Shown here piece by piece: positions 1 through 12,682 of a stretch of 49,295 bases of DNA. A program made the position numbers and the translations under genes. Under the pieces are notes generated by a model that saw only the letters and a list, made by a program, of their open reading frames with translations, did no database searches and was not told where the DNA came from. The DNA lies in NCBI GenBank assembly GCA_001970855.1, contig LSSN01003237.1, forward strand, positions 1 to 49,295, given 5' to 3'. Source of the stretch: Smittium culicis (lineage: Eukaryota; Kickxellomycota; Harpellomycetes; Harpellales; Legeriomycetaceae). The stretch's first letter is position 1, and each line of letters opens with the position of its first letter.

Positions 1-3000
1 TTTATACAATAATATTAAAATTAGTTCAAGAAAGTAATTCATATATCTGTAAATAAAAAATTACCATCAACTTTTTTGGAAATACCAAAATCAGATATTT
101 TAACCATTCCTGAATTATCAATTAAAACATTCCCGCCTTTGATATCACAATGAATAATGTTTCTTTCGTGTAAATATACCAGACCTTCAAGAGTCTGGGA
201 AATATAAAATTTAACTAATGACTCTGGGAAAGATCCAAAACTCATTAGCGCTGACGAAACCGAGCCTCCAGGAACGTACTCCAGGAAAATAAATAAGCTT
301 TCAGCAGTTGATTCGTATCCCAGATATTGAACAATGTTTTTATGTTCAAAAGTCTGTAGTAGCTTTATTTCTGATTTAAGAGCATTGACCTAAAAAAAAA
401 AAACATTCAACGAAAACAAATTAAAAATTATAAGCTTCTAAAAGATTTAAATCAGGAGACAATTAAAAGAAAATAGAAAGGAGTTCTATATATATATATA
501 AAGCTAATATACCATTTTGTGCTTTCTAGGATCAGATTCAAAATCAGCTGAAGGAAGGTCAACTTGTTTTACTGCCATTATAACACCCGTCTTGGTGTGA
601 ATTCCATAATAAACGCTACCGAAAGACCCGCTTGCAATCGGCGCGCCTTTGATCCAACTAACGGCTGCAGACTCCGAAACGCCTTTTTTATCTTCGTTTG
701 GAGAGTTCACTATTTCAAATTTAGGTACTTTATAATCGTTAGTTACCAGCTCACTAATAGGTGCCACGGTGTTTTCTGTGAAATTTTTAGCCTATTTTAT
801 AAAAGTATAGTATAGAATTAAACTAAATTATATAATATATAATATAATACAAAAAAAGGAAACAAATATTTATATAATAGGATAGGATAATAAAATTACC
901 ATAGGGCTAGTTAAGTCTTGGTAAATTTGCTGAATAGAACCTCCTGGAAAATTAGCGAAAAAAAAAAAGAAATATTAAAAAGAACCTGAAAGACTAATGC
1001 TTTAATATATAAAAATGTGGGAATGCAATTAATACTTTTATTATTGGTACTGCGATTAGGGCTTTCATGTTCTAACTCGCTGGTAAATTGAGGTAAATCC
1101 TCAAAGCTAGAGCTGATTGACTCATTTTGAATGATTGAATTATCATCCAAACTAGACGTATATGATGAGCTTGAATTTTCAGATATATATTCATTACTTT
1201 CCTCAAAAGAATCTTGAAATCTGTTTGTACTTAAAAAAGGACCGCTAGCATTATTATTTGAGGAATTCTTAAGGCTTCTAAATCTACTCATTTTACTTGA
1301 TGGGTATGGACCGTTTTGCGCAGACCTAGAAGATCCGTGAATGCTATGATTCATTCTTTTGTCATTGTAAACTTTAGAAGAGTAGTGTTCTTTTGGAATA
1401 TTTTGGTTTCGTCTCATTATAGAATTTCTAGCCCTAGCTTCATTACCTGGAAAGAACATAGCAAGGTTATTATGAACTTGTTCACTGGGAGGCCTCTGAC
1501 CAAAGAAAGAGTGTATTTTTTCTATGCTACCTACACCTTTTATAGAAAGATGAGGGGAATTTTGATTAAATAGAAGAGTAGACATTTTATGCTGAAGCTG
1601 TTGTTGCTTGGAACCAGAGGTAGAATTTTTAGGTAAAGACTTAATTTTATTATTTGAAGAGTTTGGTGCTTTAGAGTAGCGGCTGTATTTTGAGGATGAG
1701 GATGAAAAAAATTGATTTTGTTTGAATGGGCTTGAAGAGTTAGGAGGTGGAGGGAGGATAGTTTCGAATTTTTCAATAGCTCTTTGCAGTTCGGCATCTC
1801 TTTGCGCAGAAGGTGGAACAATCGTAAGCTGATGTCTTTTTTTTAGAAAAAGTTTTTCAGTTCTTGAAAATCCTGATTCAGTACACATTTTGAACAACTG
1901 ATCGTGAGAAAGCATTCGAGCTAGGTATATTAAAGAAGGAAAAATGGTAAATGAAATATGTATTAGAGATAAAAAGGTAAGTAAAAAGGAAATTTTGAAA
2001 GGGAAAAATATGAATATTACCTCCTCCTTGCTCTCCAGAGACGTGGAATATAGCATATTTATCTTTATCTCTATCGCCCATTAACCCAAATGAACTCAAT
2101 ACGCTATATAGTATATCCTTTCCAGATTCGGATGCTTCAACTCCAACCAATTTTACTTCGCCATTAGGGCCTATTACAGAAATTGATTTCTATTGAAGAT
2201 AAAAAAAGAATTTGAGTTAGGTAAAAAGAGATAAAAGTAAGAAAAGCTAGCAGTTAATTAGATTACCATCGACTCAATCTCTTGACCAAGATTCTCTTGT
2301 TTTGAGCTAGTTAAGTTTGAATCAGATTTTTTTGAATCAGAATCGAATACTTTTTTTTTTGAAGTGTCAAACAAGCTGTCATCAAAAACATTTTTACTAA
2401 AATTAATTGGCGATGCGAAGCCAAAAATGTCGGCGTTGTAGAAATTATCAGAGGATTTAAAATCACTAGAATTTGAAGTGTGATTTGTGGATATGTTCAA
2501 TACATTTTTTGAGTCGACTCTAGTAGAGGTTTCAAGAGCTTGACTACTACTGGCTGAGAAATTATTTGGACTAGAATCAGAAGAAAACTTAGATGATGGA
2601 GTAGAAGAAATGTTATTACTACTCGGGTCAAAGCGGTCGCCAAACTTATTTTTATTAAAAAAGTTTGTATGGTTATCGTTAAAATGAGAACTTTTTTCTT
2701 TGGGAAGGTCCTGTAGGTAGCTATCATTAATAACAGAGTATCTCTTATTTTGCAGATGAGAATGTTCAGGTAATTTAAATTGATGCTTCTACAAACAAGA
2801 ATGCAAAAATAAAAAAAGGTGTAAGTAAATAAAATATTTAAGAAGATAATGAAATGAACTATTAATTGTTAAATAGGTTTTTACATTTAGATTTTCTAAG
2901 AATGATTCTCTTAATTTTATTATTGCAGAGTTTATTTTGACTCTATCGCCCACAGTAGCTATTTCTAAGTCTTTTAAAAAGTTGTAGTTGAGTTCTAATA

Positions 3001-3238
3001 GGGCCTCGCCATTTATTTTGTTTTCTATAATGAAAAATTAGGTTAAATATAGCTTTTAGCAACACAAAAGTAAAACAAATAACATAATATGACAAATTAT
3101 ATAGCTGGGCAAATTTAAAAATGGATTACCATAAAAAGTTCTGGAGTACTTTTCATAACCTAAGCTGTTGAGCCAATCTTGGACTTGGGTTTCAGTCCAT
3201 TCAAATGGAAAGAAGTGTGAAGAAGAGTTTTTGTCCAT
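1..3238 (-). CDS. STE11: STE11/Byr2-type MAP kinase kinase kinase (3' end beyond window)
   Basis: MAPKKK of a mating/filamentation-type MAPK cascade, expected in the cytosol downstream of Ras/PAK. Exons read 3238-3130, 3024-2885, 2788-2267, 2189-2021, 1920-1036, 943-900, 791-513 and 389-65; phases agree at every junction, giving 824 visible residues. A last intron opens at 64 (GTAATT) and runs off the edge, so the kinase C-lobe is missing. SAM domain is residues about 12-80 ([12 protein letters not shown], then GDRVKI across an intron). A Ras-binding-like domain spans about 258-340 ([12 protein letters not shown]). Residues about 340-620 are a Ser/Asn-rich linker. The kinase starts at W669: P-loop ASGSFG, lysine in AVKQV (698), HCDIKGGN (796-803), DFG (816-818). 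SAM plus RBD plus kinase is the STE11/Byr2 order. Odd points: Ala replaces the first P-loop Gly and Cys replaces the HRD Arg. Family call is firm; paralogue identity is less so. Confidence 0.93.
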
Positions 3239-6200
3239 TTGTTATAGGTGTATTAATCGAAATGAGAGTAAAGATGATATTGCATTATTATATCATTTAC
3301 GTGATGTATAAATGAGAGGCTGAATATTAATTAAACGGTAATTCAATATTATTTAGTATGATAAGAATAAAGAGATGTGGGCTAGCTTAGGATAAAAGGT
3401 CAGGAGCTATTCAACTTATTGTTACAGCTTCTATGCTAAAAAGTCGATTTTTGAGTCATGGCTTCTTTCAAGTAATCTCAAGGCGCCATCTGATTCGCCG
3501 TCATAATAGTACCCTGATTTGCAGTCCGAAAGGTTTAATTTTCCTATTTAACTTTAATTTAACTAGTAGTATTTAACAAATTAAAATAATGTATAGTTTC
3601 TACAAATATTGTATTGCTCGCCTATTGGTGCCAGAGATTACTGAACAAAATTTATTTCCATGAACACTTCTTTGCTTAATCATTTTCTGATTCTATTATT
3701 CGCCAAGTCTAATATTTGTAGAAATAGCGCTATTCATTCGCTGAAAGTATCAAAACTATAAGTAGTGCTATTAATAATGAAGATAAAAAATGAATAAACA
3801 ATTTTCATATTGATTCTCAGCTTTTTTCAGCGGCCCAATATTACGCCTACTTAATTAACTACTTTGATTGGCTATCAGTTTAATTTCTTATTAAATATAA
3901 ACACTCAATTAATCATAATATAGTAATAACATAGCATAATAGTGGTATAAGCAATTAATAAATTAATATTTAAAAAGCTATATAGATTATTCAATTTTTA
4001 TCAGATGGATCCCATACATATCATTGATAAAAATACCACATACATTTTTACCGTTAAATTTTTTATTTTTTATTATAGTTTTTTTTTACTTTAATACATC
4101 AAATATGATCTAATTATAAATTTATAACAAAAATATAGAAGAAACCCCCTTCCTGAATTCTTATTTTCTTGTAAGAATGCGCCGCCTTTTTTTTCTTGCT
4201 TAAATAAATAGCTTTTTACATTCAAGGGGCCACAATATCTGAACATTTTTTCTACTACTTTAAATGGATTTAATCTTTTGAAAACGTTTGTGTTTATAAT
4301 ATATGTCTACATAACAATAAATTATCCTCGAATTAATTAACTGTTTGCATAGTCTAAATGTAAAACCACTAATTTTTATTCTTCAAATAGTAACTATATT
4401 TGAATTTAATTTTATAAACTTTTAAAAAAATGGAAAGCATATTTTATTGATTTATAGATATAATCATTTAAATGACATTCGCGGCGACCATTCGATTCCC
4501 TCATTCAATACGTAATTTAATGTATTTAAATCAATTAGCTACGATCTTAGAACTCAATAGCACTTAATAAATATGGCTTTACAAATAATAGATATAATTA
4601 CTTTATATTATTTGTATTCATAACATCTAAATACGTATAGTTTTAGATTTGAAAATATTAAATACATTTAATTAATAGAAAAGCTAAAATATTACATCTA
4701 GCTTATAAATGAAAAGTGAAAATATCCACACTTTATGTTATTAAATAAAAAAAAGGAATCTAAGCAAATATAAAAATAATTAAAATATGATATCATCCTC
4801 TGTACATATTTGCAGTTTAGTACTTCGATTATCACAAATAAACGCTGAGATATATTTGATAAAACTTCTTATAGTCTTTAAATGGTGAAAGGACTCAATG
4901 CTCAATATTATTATACTATAAAAAAAAACATTCATCATTAAAGGCGTTATTACTTGTTTTCCTGAAATTTTTTCTTACGTCTAATTAGTTTGGTTCAAAA
5001 AAATTACCAAATAACCACAATTTAATATATGACTTAGTTATTAAAGTGGATATGAAAATATATAATATTCTATCGATTAATATTAATTTTATGTAAAAAA
5101 ATTCTAATTTTTCACAATTAAAATGATGAAAATAATTATAATTCGGGGGGGGGGGGGAATACTAATATAGTATTTTTTGAATTTCGAAAAATTTTATAAT
5201 TTCCATAATTAAAAAAAAATAAAGCTATACATATTAAAAAGTTTATGATGAGAATTTCACGTTTTGTATAATTTAAACTTTTAGAATCTCATGTTTATAT
5301 ATATAAAGAATTTTTTAAGCATTTATACCATTCTTGTATTATTAAAATCTAGAAATTTTAAAACGCTTTTAGATTGAAAAATTTTCACTTAATTATTAAT
5401 CAAAATTTTAAAAAAATCAATAATTCAAAAAAATGTATGACTCGAAATTTATTTAAATTTATATTCTTAGTTTATATTATATAACTAGCATTAATCGTCG
5501 ATTTATTGGTAAAATTTTTACTAGCTTTTGTAAAGTGACTCAAAAAACAATTTTAAATTTAAATACTATTATACTATATACGGGAAAAAATTGGTATAAA
5601 AATTTTTGTAAATATTCCATTATGGATTCATCACTTATCAGTATTAAAATTTAGAAATAATTAACCAATTTACTTAATACTAAAGCATATATGAAATAAA
5701 ATGATAAGCCCCATTACCTTATATAAATCTATATCGAAAAATTAAAAAAAAATATAAAAAAATATCATTTATTCAGCCAATTAAAATAATTCCCTTTTTG
5801 AATTTAAATTTCCGGCTATTTCTAAAATGACCACCTTTTCTTATGCAATCGAAGGTGCTGAAGGTAATATGCTTATTTTTAAACTTTTACAATACTCTTT
5901 TATTGATATCCAAATAATTAACTCTCTTCAAAATAATAAAAAAGCAAAGAAATAATATGAAAATCATTCATTATTAAACAAAGACCTTTAAAGTTAATAG
6001 CTTATAAAATTAATAAATTCCTCTGTGAAATGAAGTAAATCCCATTCAATAAGGAACTAAAAGCTAAAATCATAGTTAATTTGATCGAAATTGCAATCAG
6101 TCAGAATTAATCAAGAAAATATCATCAATGAGATAGAATTTATTTTGATCTTCACTTTAAAATAAGGAGTAATAATAAATATTATCACCAAAGAATAATT

Positions 6201-7775
6201 TAATTAACTACAATATCCTTCACAGAGTTATAAATCATCAAAAAATATCAATGAGACTGGTTCTGCTCTCAGTCGATAAAAAATATATTATTTAAGAGAA
6301 TTAGAACTGTCAAATGATATCGATACCAAGAATCATGAAATTCTTGGAATAAATGCTAGCTAAAATAACTAAAATCCTATAAATAGCATAATTTTAGAAA
6401 ATATTACTGGGATAACCGATAAATAAAATAATAAATTTTAGATAATTCTCTAAAAGCGCTGAAAATGATATGAAAACATATAATAAAATTTTAGATAGAA
6501 AAATTCTCCATAAATCAAGATTTAATCAGTAGCTTTTATCATTTTAGACATTAGAAATGAGCAATAGTTTAATATTTTTTAAAAAGTCAAAATTATAAAA
6601 AAAAAATTATTGATGAGGATTAACTCTAGTTCTGCACAAAAAATAATGCCGAAAATTCTGCTGAACTAGTTCACCATGCAATAATACTTATAGAAAGTAA
6701 ATTTTTGACGAAAAGTAATTTGGATTCAGGAAGGTTCTTGAATACGGGTATTGTAGGATAAGATTTGAGGTATTTTTATTCGAGATTTTTTTTATTCAAA
6801 GCTAAATATTTAAAATTTTTGTATTTTAAAGGTTTTCCAATCGAGAAAAATGTTTAAAGCGCCTAACAATTATCTTAGATCCTCAATTTTAGATGAATTA
6901 GAAAATATATAAATGACTTGGTTGCTTCATAAAAACAAATATATTAGAACTTTAAGAACTATGATTATTAAAAAATATACCTAGCAACTAAGCCCGTTTT
7001 TTATAACTAAAATTCACAAAACCAAGAAAAACTTATATGAGTGACCGTAAATAAACTATATCAAGCTAAATATACTTTTCATCAGATCTTTTTTTAACTG
7101 AGGTCTCTAAATAAGTATGTTTATTGATTATTAAAAATAAAAATTACGAATGAATGTACACTTTAGCTAAAAATATTGCTTATATACCTATAAATCTACT
7201 ATTATTACTTGTAGTTCCAGTTTAAAATGCTGAAATTTGGTCATAAATTGGGTTAAAATTTTTTTTTTTTAAAATTAATAAATCATTCCATAAATATATT
7301 ATTTCAAATAGGAAAGGGTTTTATGTATTACTAGAAATGATATGTCATTGATTATAAAAAAAAGTATTAAGTATAATGTATAAAGTATAAATTTTTATCA
7401 CATGCTTAATCTAATCTAATCTAATATCTAATAAATTTTTTCAATTAGATTTTAAAAAATAAAAACAATAATATCTAAAAAAAAATTAATTGTATAGCCA
7501 ATCAATTAGATTTAAATAAGTGTCACCTTAGTGATATCTTTTTTTCTCCTTAGAAGAGAAAAAATAAACTGATATATAGAGGACCAATTATAATATTATT
7601 TTTGGATTTCACTTTTTATATAGTTAATTTTATTGTTGTTAAATTTGATACCAAATTTTTTGAATCTAGTCATGTTTCATAGTGCCAATACCTAATATTT
7701 TTAAACCCCATAAATATTTAATAATTTTAAAAATAATTGAAATACTTGGATAAAATAATAATCTATATTTTACTC
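3239..7775. other. AT-rich spacer between MAPKKK and retroelement
   Basis: Very AT-rich DNA with no ORF that resembles a protein family. Positions 3239-3420 should hold the MAPKKK promoter. A GC-richer islet at about 3431-3576 has short competing coding readings (see findings). A 13-G run lies at 5145-5157 and a short CTAAT repeat at 7406-7425. I see no tRNA or rRNA here. Confidence 0.6.
5145..5157. repeat. Poly-G homopolymer (13 G)
   Basis: Thirteen consecutive G in an otherwise almost GC-free region. Visible directly. It may be a real microsatellite or a sequencing/assembly artefact. Confidence 0.85.
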
Positions 7776-7935
7776 GAAGAAGAGATGTATTTAGTTATAT
7801 TATCTTATTGGATTAAAATTAAGCGAAAATTTTAAAAAGGATGAAGAGACGAAGCATATTAAGTGTTATGATCTCATTGGATAATACTAAACGAAAATTT
7901 ACAAGCCAAATAAAAATAAGTGAAGAAAATAAACT
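7776..7935. repeat. Left inverted terminal repeat of DIRS-like element (two diverged subcopies)
   Basis: Two imperfect subcopies (about 7776-7840 and 7840-7932) share the core ATTGGATAATACTAAACGAA and close variants. The second aligns over roughly 85 bases with the reverse complement of 13143-13225 (shared blocks CATATTAAGT/ATATTAAGT, TAAACGAAA, AATAAGTG). A further reverse-complement match is to 13310-13395 (ACAAGCCAA shared). Alignment was by eye, so limits are approximate. Confidence 0.65.
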
Positions 7936-8079
7936 AAAAAAATTAATTTATAAATAAATTTTAAAGTACGCCTATTTGATATCCTTATCATCTTTTCTTT
8001 CGAAAATTTATTCTACTAGCTAAAAGATTTTCATAAATTTTCTTTTAAAAATCTCACTTAAAACTTAATTTATTCAGAC

Positions 8080-8650
8080 ATGATGCACTAAGAAAGCACC
8101 AATCAGGTAACCGGTAGCCAAGGCCAGGCCAAAAAGTTCACAGAAATGGTCAGGGGGCTACTCCAAGACAGGGAACGCAACATCAATCTAGAGTATCCAT
8201 ATGCAACTAAAAGGATCCCTTTGACCGACTTTGCTATCTATCCAGAGCTTATCGAAGCTATTCCTTCAATTGAAGAAGAATTCTTCCTCACACCGCTGAC
8301 AAAAGAAGAAATGAAATAGGCAATACACTCTTGTCAGAAAAGCTGTTCAATGTGCTACCTACCACCGCCACTTAACGATCTATTATCTACGTCAGTGAAG
8401 AAGGCCGGAATACCCTGCACGGGATTCAATTCTCCTTAGCTCAGAATAAACGTCCGATTGAATACTACGTACACCGCAGGATCCAGGATAACCCAGGATT
8501 AACTACTGAAGATCAGCACATAGTCTTTTCCAACACAATGAGAGCCCTTTTAGCTGAAGTGGCTTCAATTATCACACAGGTAAGACTGGGCAGCCTTCAA
8601 AAGGGAATGTGTCTTAGAGTGATTCTACGACTGAGTAAAAGAGAAATAAA
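8080..8650 (+). pseudogene. DIRS-like Gag fragment, N-terminal part
   Basis: Conceptual reading with several stops and at least one frameshift. Readable stretches include KKFTEMVRGLLQDRE, IPLTDFAIYPELIEAIPSIE, PLTKEEMK, a PPPLNDLLST block, then GIQFSLAQNKRPIEYYVHRR and NTMRALLAEVASIITQ. I assign it as Gag from its position before RT and the style of the blocks. Broken by stops near 8089, 8318 and 8437, so it is not functional. Confidence 0.6.
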
Positions 8651-8659
8651 GGGTAAATA

Positions 8660-9296
8660 AAATTAGATCGAACTAAAATTCTTAATTTTGCTAAGTACAA
8701 AGAAAAAATAGCAGAAAGAAAAAATGAATTTAGAAAGAAGATCTACACGTTATTATAAGATCTTTTTTACAAAGAAGGTTAAGATATTTTTAATCCAATC
8801 AAATATCAAGAGAATAAAAATAAAAATAAAAAATAAAAAGACAGTACGAATCTTAAGAATTTAGAGTAGACAACAGAATAACAGAAGAAAATAATGTATA
8901 TAAGTTGAACTCAAAAAACCTTTAGTTCGCTCTCGAATTTTAGTGATAACAATTTTTATAGCTTTTTTTTTTCTTTTATAATTAAATTGGACTATAAGTT
9001 TAAATAAAAAAAAATAAATAGCATCGAAAATAGAGTAAAAAGTGCACAGAAAACTTAAAACTCTTACATTCTCAAAGCTAAAAATTTGATTTAAACTCGT
9101 AACATTATTTAAATTATAACATTTAAAACAAAAATTCTTGGAACAGGGTTTACGATTAAAACATAAATAAGAAACTATTTTTTTTTCCTCTCTAAATTTT
9201 AATAATCATTCGCTAAAACATAAAAGCACACTTTAAAAGCTTCACTGTATATATTTCTTATATACTAAATTAAATAATTAATCGTAAATAAAGGTA
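8660..9296. other. AT-rich segment interrupting the Gag region
   Basis: About 640 bases of extremely AT-rich sequence without coding signal separate two GC-richer Gag blocks. It contains long A and T runs and resembles host intergenic DNA. It is either a later insertion or an AT-decayed linker; no repeat ends or target duplication are obvious. Confidence 0.5.
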
Positions 9297-9722
9297 GTGG
9301 TACGTATAAAACTACCACAAATGGAATTTACCGGTAAACATCATCAGCTAATCGAACCGGAAAACAAACCTCCAATGGACCAGGAAAAACATCATGCTCT
9401 TACTGCAAGCAAGAAGCCTGAAAAACGCTCCAGAATCCGAAAGCTATTTCGAAGGTGCCAGAAGGATTGTTCCAAAAATGACATCTACAGAAAAGCTGCT
9501 CAGACGCAAATCGCTGATGCTGTAGAATCACCCTTCGCTAGTAACAACCACCCGCAGCAATCAAATTTTCGAAGGATAAGACGTGGGCGGAGAAAGGTTC
9601 TCATTAGACGCGCCAACAGGGTCCCCAGTTGGGGAACGACTGGAAACGTTTTTATTTGCGTTGAAAAAACTAAAAATAAGGAATGGGTCCGAAAAATTGT
9701 CGATAAGGGGTTCCGGATCTGA
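9297..9722 (+). pseudogene. DIRS-like Gag C-terminal basic tail / RT leader
   Basis: Open frame of 141 codons with no ATG at its start (GTG at 9297). Visible: a basic, Gln/Asn-containing tail (QQSNFRRIRRGRRK) like retroelement Gag C-termini, then a segment ending EWVRKIVDKGFRI, which matches the conserved leader just before RT in DIRS-like Pol. The frame stops at 9720-9722 and the RT continues in another frame, which indicates decay. Confidence 0.6.
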
Positions 9723-9929
9723 TTCGGAAAACCGGAATCGAGCAGCAAAAATTCCTTGTCGAACCTTTCAAGGCTTTTTGTAGAGCAGGACCGCTTGGAA
9801 CACCTCAGCAAAATTTTTTGATAGATTTGACGAAGAATCCGCTGTGTTCCTGAAAAACGATGCTGTCGGTGCTGCCTCCGCTGACGCGCCATCCGATACG
9901 CAACAAGAGTAAAATCAATAAGAGGCGCA

Positions 9930-10600
9930 CCGAATTCTGACGGACGAAGTAGTCGCGCTGATGTCCAATAAATCTATAGATGAGGTTAGAAATCGAGAAT
10001 CAAGATTCTACAGCAATCTGTTTGTCATCACAAAGAAGATAGGGGTACTCGTATAAGCTCTGGACAATTAGAAATCGAATCTTCATATAGAATCGGTGAA
10101 TTTCAAAATGGAAACGCTGACGTAGATATTCAGGATGGTTTTGAGGAAGGATTCCATATCATCCCTGGACTTAGAAGATGCATTCATGTAGATACTGATC
10201 CACAAGACGTGCAAGAAGTATCTTCGACTCTGGTGGAACGGCAAATATTAGCAGTTCCGCGTGCTGCCGTTTGGATTTTCACTCAGTTCCCATACTTTTA
10301 CCAAGGTCTTACGACCAGCTCAGAATTGAACTCGATCACAAGACATACGAGTCTCGGCGTACCTAGACGACCTGTTAATTTTAGGAGATTGCAGGGGGAT
10401 ATCTAACACGAACACCAGCAAAATTTACTCCAAGATTCTTGGGCTGGGGTACAAAATCAAGGAAGCGAAATCTTCAACTACATCATAAAAAGTTGTCACG
10501 CATTTAGGAATTCATATCAACGTGTGTGAAATCACTCTTAGCGTTCCCAGTTACAAGTTTAGGACCTAAGACGGGATGCTTGAAAGTTATTGAATATAGA
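9930..10600 (+). pseudogene. DIRS-like reverse transcriptase (degenerate)
   Basis: Read with frameshifts: RILTDEVVALMSNKSIDEV, FYSNLFVITKK, FKMETL, SLDLEDAFM, LRLWWNGK, then VLPFGFSLSSHTFTKVLRP, and the catalytic box RVSAYLDDLLILGD with YLDD at 10360-10371, followed by a THLGIHIN block. These are RT motifs 1-7 of DIRS/Ty3-related retroelements. Stops interrupt the frame (for instance in the first DDL-proximal segment near 10040-10070, and near 10340), so no intact RT is encoded. Confidence 0.85.
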
Positions 10601-10749
10601 ACAAAACTCACTTAAGAGCTTGGCGAGTTTCACAGGGAAAGCGCAAGCAATTTCAGCGATTCTTCTTCCTGGGCGCTTAATGATATGAAGTATATTAGAG
10701 CTTAAGAAAACTACGCTATTCACTGAAATCCTAGACGGCCACAGTTACT

Positions 10750-11290
10750 CTAACAGAGCATACAATCCAGAATCTGAAATTCTGGACGGTGAAATTAACC
10801 AAATGGATTGGGTAGCCATTCATTCTAGAAATTCCAGAGCTGGAGATCTTTAGAGAATCCAGAAAAAATACAAGGGGGGTGGTAGTCGGGTCAAAAACCT
10901 ATTCAGTGATATGGAGTCCGCAGGAGGCATTGATGCACATCAATTCCAAGGGGTTACTGACGATATTATTAGGACTACATCTCCACGAGGTAATAGGACG
11001 ATCATTACTTATATATTCCGACATCACAACATCCCTTGCTTATGTTCGGAAATTTGGAGGCACTACATCGACGAAGATTCTGAAAATCGGGGAACAGATT
11101 TGGACGCATTGCCTAATAACCTACAATCGCCCCCAGATAATTTACATATCATCAGTTCTGAACTTTTTCGATTCGCCGAGTCGACTAACAGCGCAAACAG
11201 TATGGCCAATATCAGACCAAAAATTCACGACGCTGAACGCTTTTTTTTGGCCCGCACGACGCGGACCTGTTCGCTTCCAACAATAATAAG
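10750..11290 (+). pseudogene. DIRS-like RNase H domain (degenerate)
   Basis: Best read in the open frame 10879-11286. Blocks: YSVIWSPQEALMHIN, LLIYSDITTSLAYVRKFGG, IGEQIWTHCL, and IIYISSVLNFFDSPSRL. These match the RNase H domain that follows RT in DIRS elements (LIYSDNTTxLAY, then YIPGxxNxxADxxSR in relatives). The usual Asn after SD is Ile here and the late Ala-Asp is FDSP, both signs of decay. A second overlapping plus-strand frame (10911-11405) is its shadow. Confidence 0.8.
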
Positions 11291-12600
11291 AAGCTGGAAG
11301 CTTAATACACCTGGCTCCCGGATACCTGGGCAGCAGAGATCAACTCGCTGTAGTTCAACTGGAGTGGCAGGAAGAACCCATACTCTTGCTCGCCATGGAA
11401 CTTAATCTCGCAAGTGGTTCAGAAGGTCAGATGGGAACGACTGAAAATAACACTGATTGCTTCTCTATGGAAATCAGAAATATGGTTCCCCGACCTGATG
11501 AAATTATCAATATCCCAACCACTTCTGCTTCAGGCGACAACAATAATTCCTAGAACCAAAAGCAGAAAATCGCCTTAATAGAGAACAAGCTCTCGAATCT
11601 GAAGGTCTGGCGGTTCAGCAACATATCCTTTAAGAGCATGGTTTTTCAGATCTATCCATTTGCATAATCGCTTCAAAAGAATGATTTATCAAACTTAAAA
11701 ACAGATAATATCGTTCAAAAACGCTTTCTAGATTGGAGAACTAGCAATAAAATTTTCTTTGCGATATCAGCACCATAAGTAGGCAACTATCTAGCTGAAG
11801 TATACCGAAAAATTAATTTAAAGTTAACCACAGTTCGGACATATAAAATATACCTATTAATTCTTGTTGATAGCCCTGATTCAATAGAAAGCACTTAAAT
11901 GCTTAAAGAGTTTTTTTGAACTCTAGACAGCGCCTCAATCACATCATTTATAACGCCTTCAATCTACATTAAACCAGTTATAATAATTTTTCCCAACTGG
12001 GGGAGTGCAGCAAAGCTCTCCGGCAAGAGCTTAACTTGGAAGTTATGCTGGCTGCTAGCTGCTACAGGATTCCTAAGAGCATCTGAAATACGCCGCATAG
12101 ATAATTCTAAAGCGGTAGTTTCTCAAGAGATATAAATTTAGCAATTATATCTCGAAAGTAGAAGTGCAAATGACGTCAAATCATTCGCCCTTGACAAATC
12201 AGTAGACACCCTGATCAAATTTTTTGCCCAATTTACACTTACGAGTTGTATAAACAAAGGATAGATCAAACTCCACGCCGGAACCCAAATTTCAACAACA
12301 GTTCAATTATAGATAATAAATTAATAAGATAAGTAAAGAGCCATGCGAATCCCCTCACGGTAGAAAGCATAACCCGGTATATACCCTTGCTTTCGAGGAC
12401 TCATAAGCCGCCCACCGAAAACCCCAATACCTAAGGCATGCGTGAACTGGGCAACTCTTGGATCATCTGCAGGAGTTTCGGCTGAAGATATTTTGATGCA
12501 CGCATTCTCGTAAAATCAATCTATGTTTAACTCTTATTTTAGACTCACTAGAAGCTCCACTGTAGTCTAACTGAGTCTATTTTTCCTCTGGAGTAATTTA
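11290..12600 (+). pseudogene. Pol linker and DIRS-like tyrosine recombinase (degenerate)
   Basis: After RNase H a linker (SLWKSEIWFPDLMKL) leads to a recombinase. Box I is visible as KLCWLLAATGFLRASEIRRI, the conserved Arg being the codon at 12076-12078. The C-terminal block reads ACVNWATLGSSAGVSAEDI and, after a stop, FNSYFRLTR with the candidate catalytic Tyr codon at 12535-12537. This replaces a DDE integrase and separates the element from Gypsy and Copia types. Many stops and frameshifts make it inactive. Confidence 0.75.
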
Positions 12601-12620
12601 ATATGTCTCCTCTCTGAAAT

Positions 12621-12682
12621 ATAATGTTATTATTTTTAGAGACCTTTAGAGCTAAGATCAATATATATTATATGAGGAGAGG
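12621..12682 (+). repeat. 62-bp inverted repeat, left arm (internal complementary region candidate)
   Basis: Pairs with 13226-13287 as reverse complement: 54 of 62 positions match by my count, including a perfect 27-base block (12656-12682 with 13226-13252) and a perfect 14-base outer block. It lies just 3' of the recombinase, where DIRS elements carry their internal complementary region. Confidence 0.85.
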
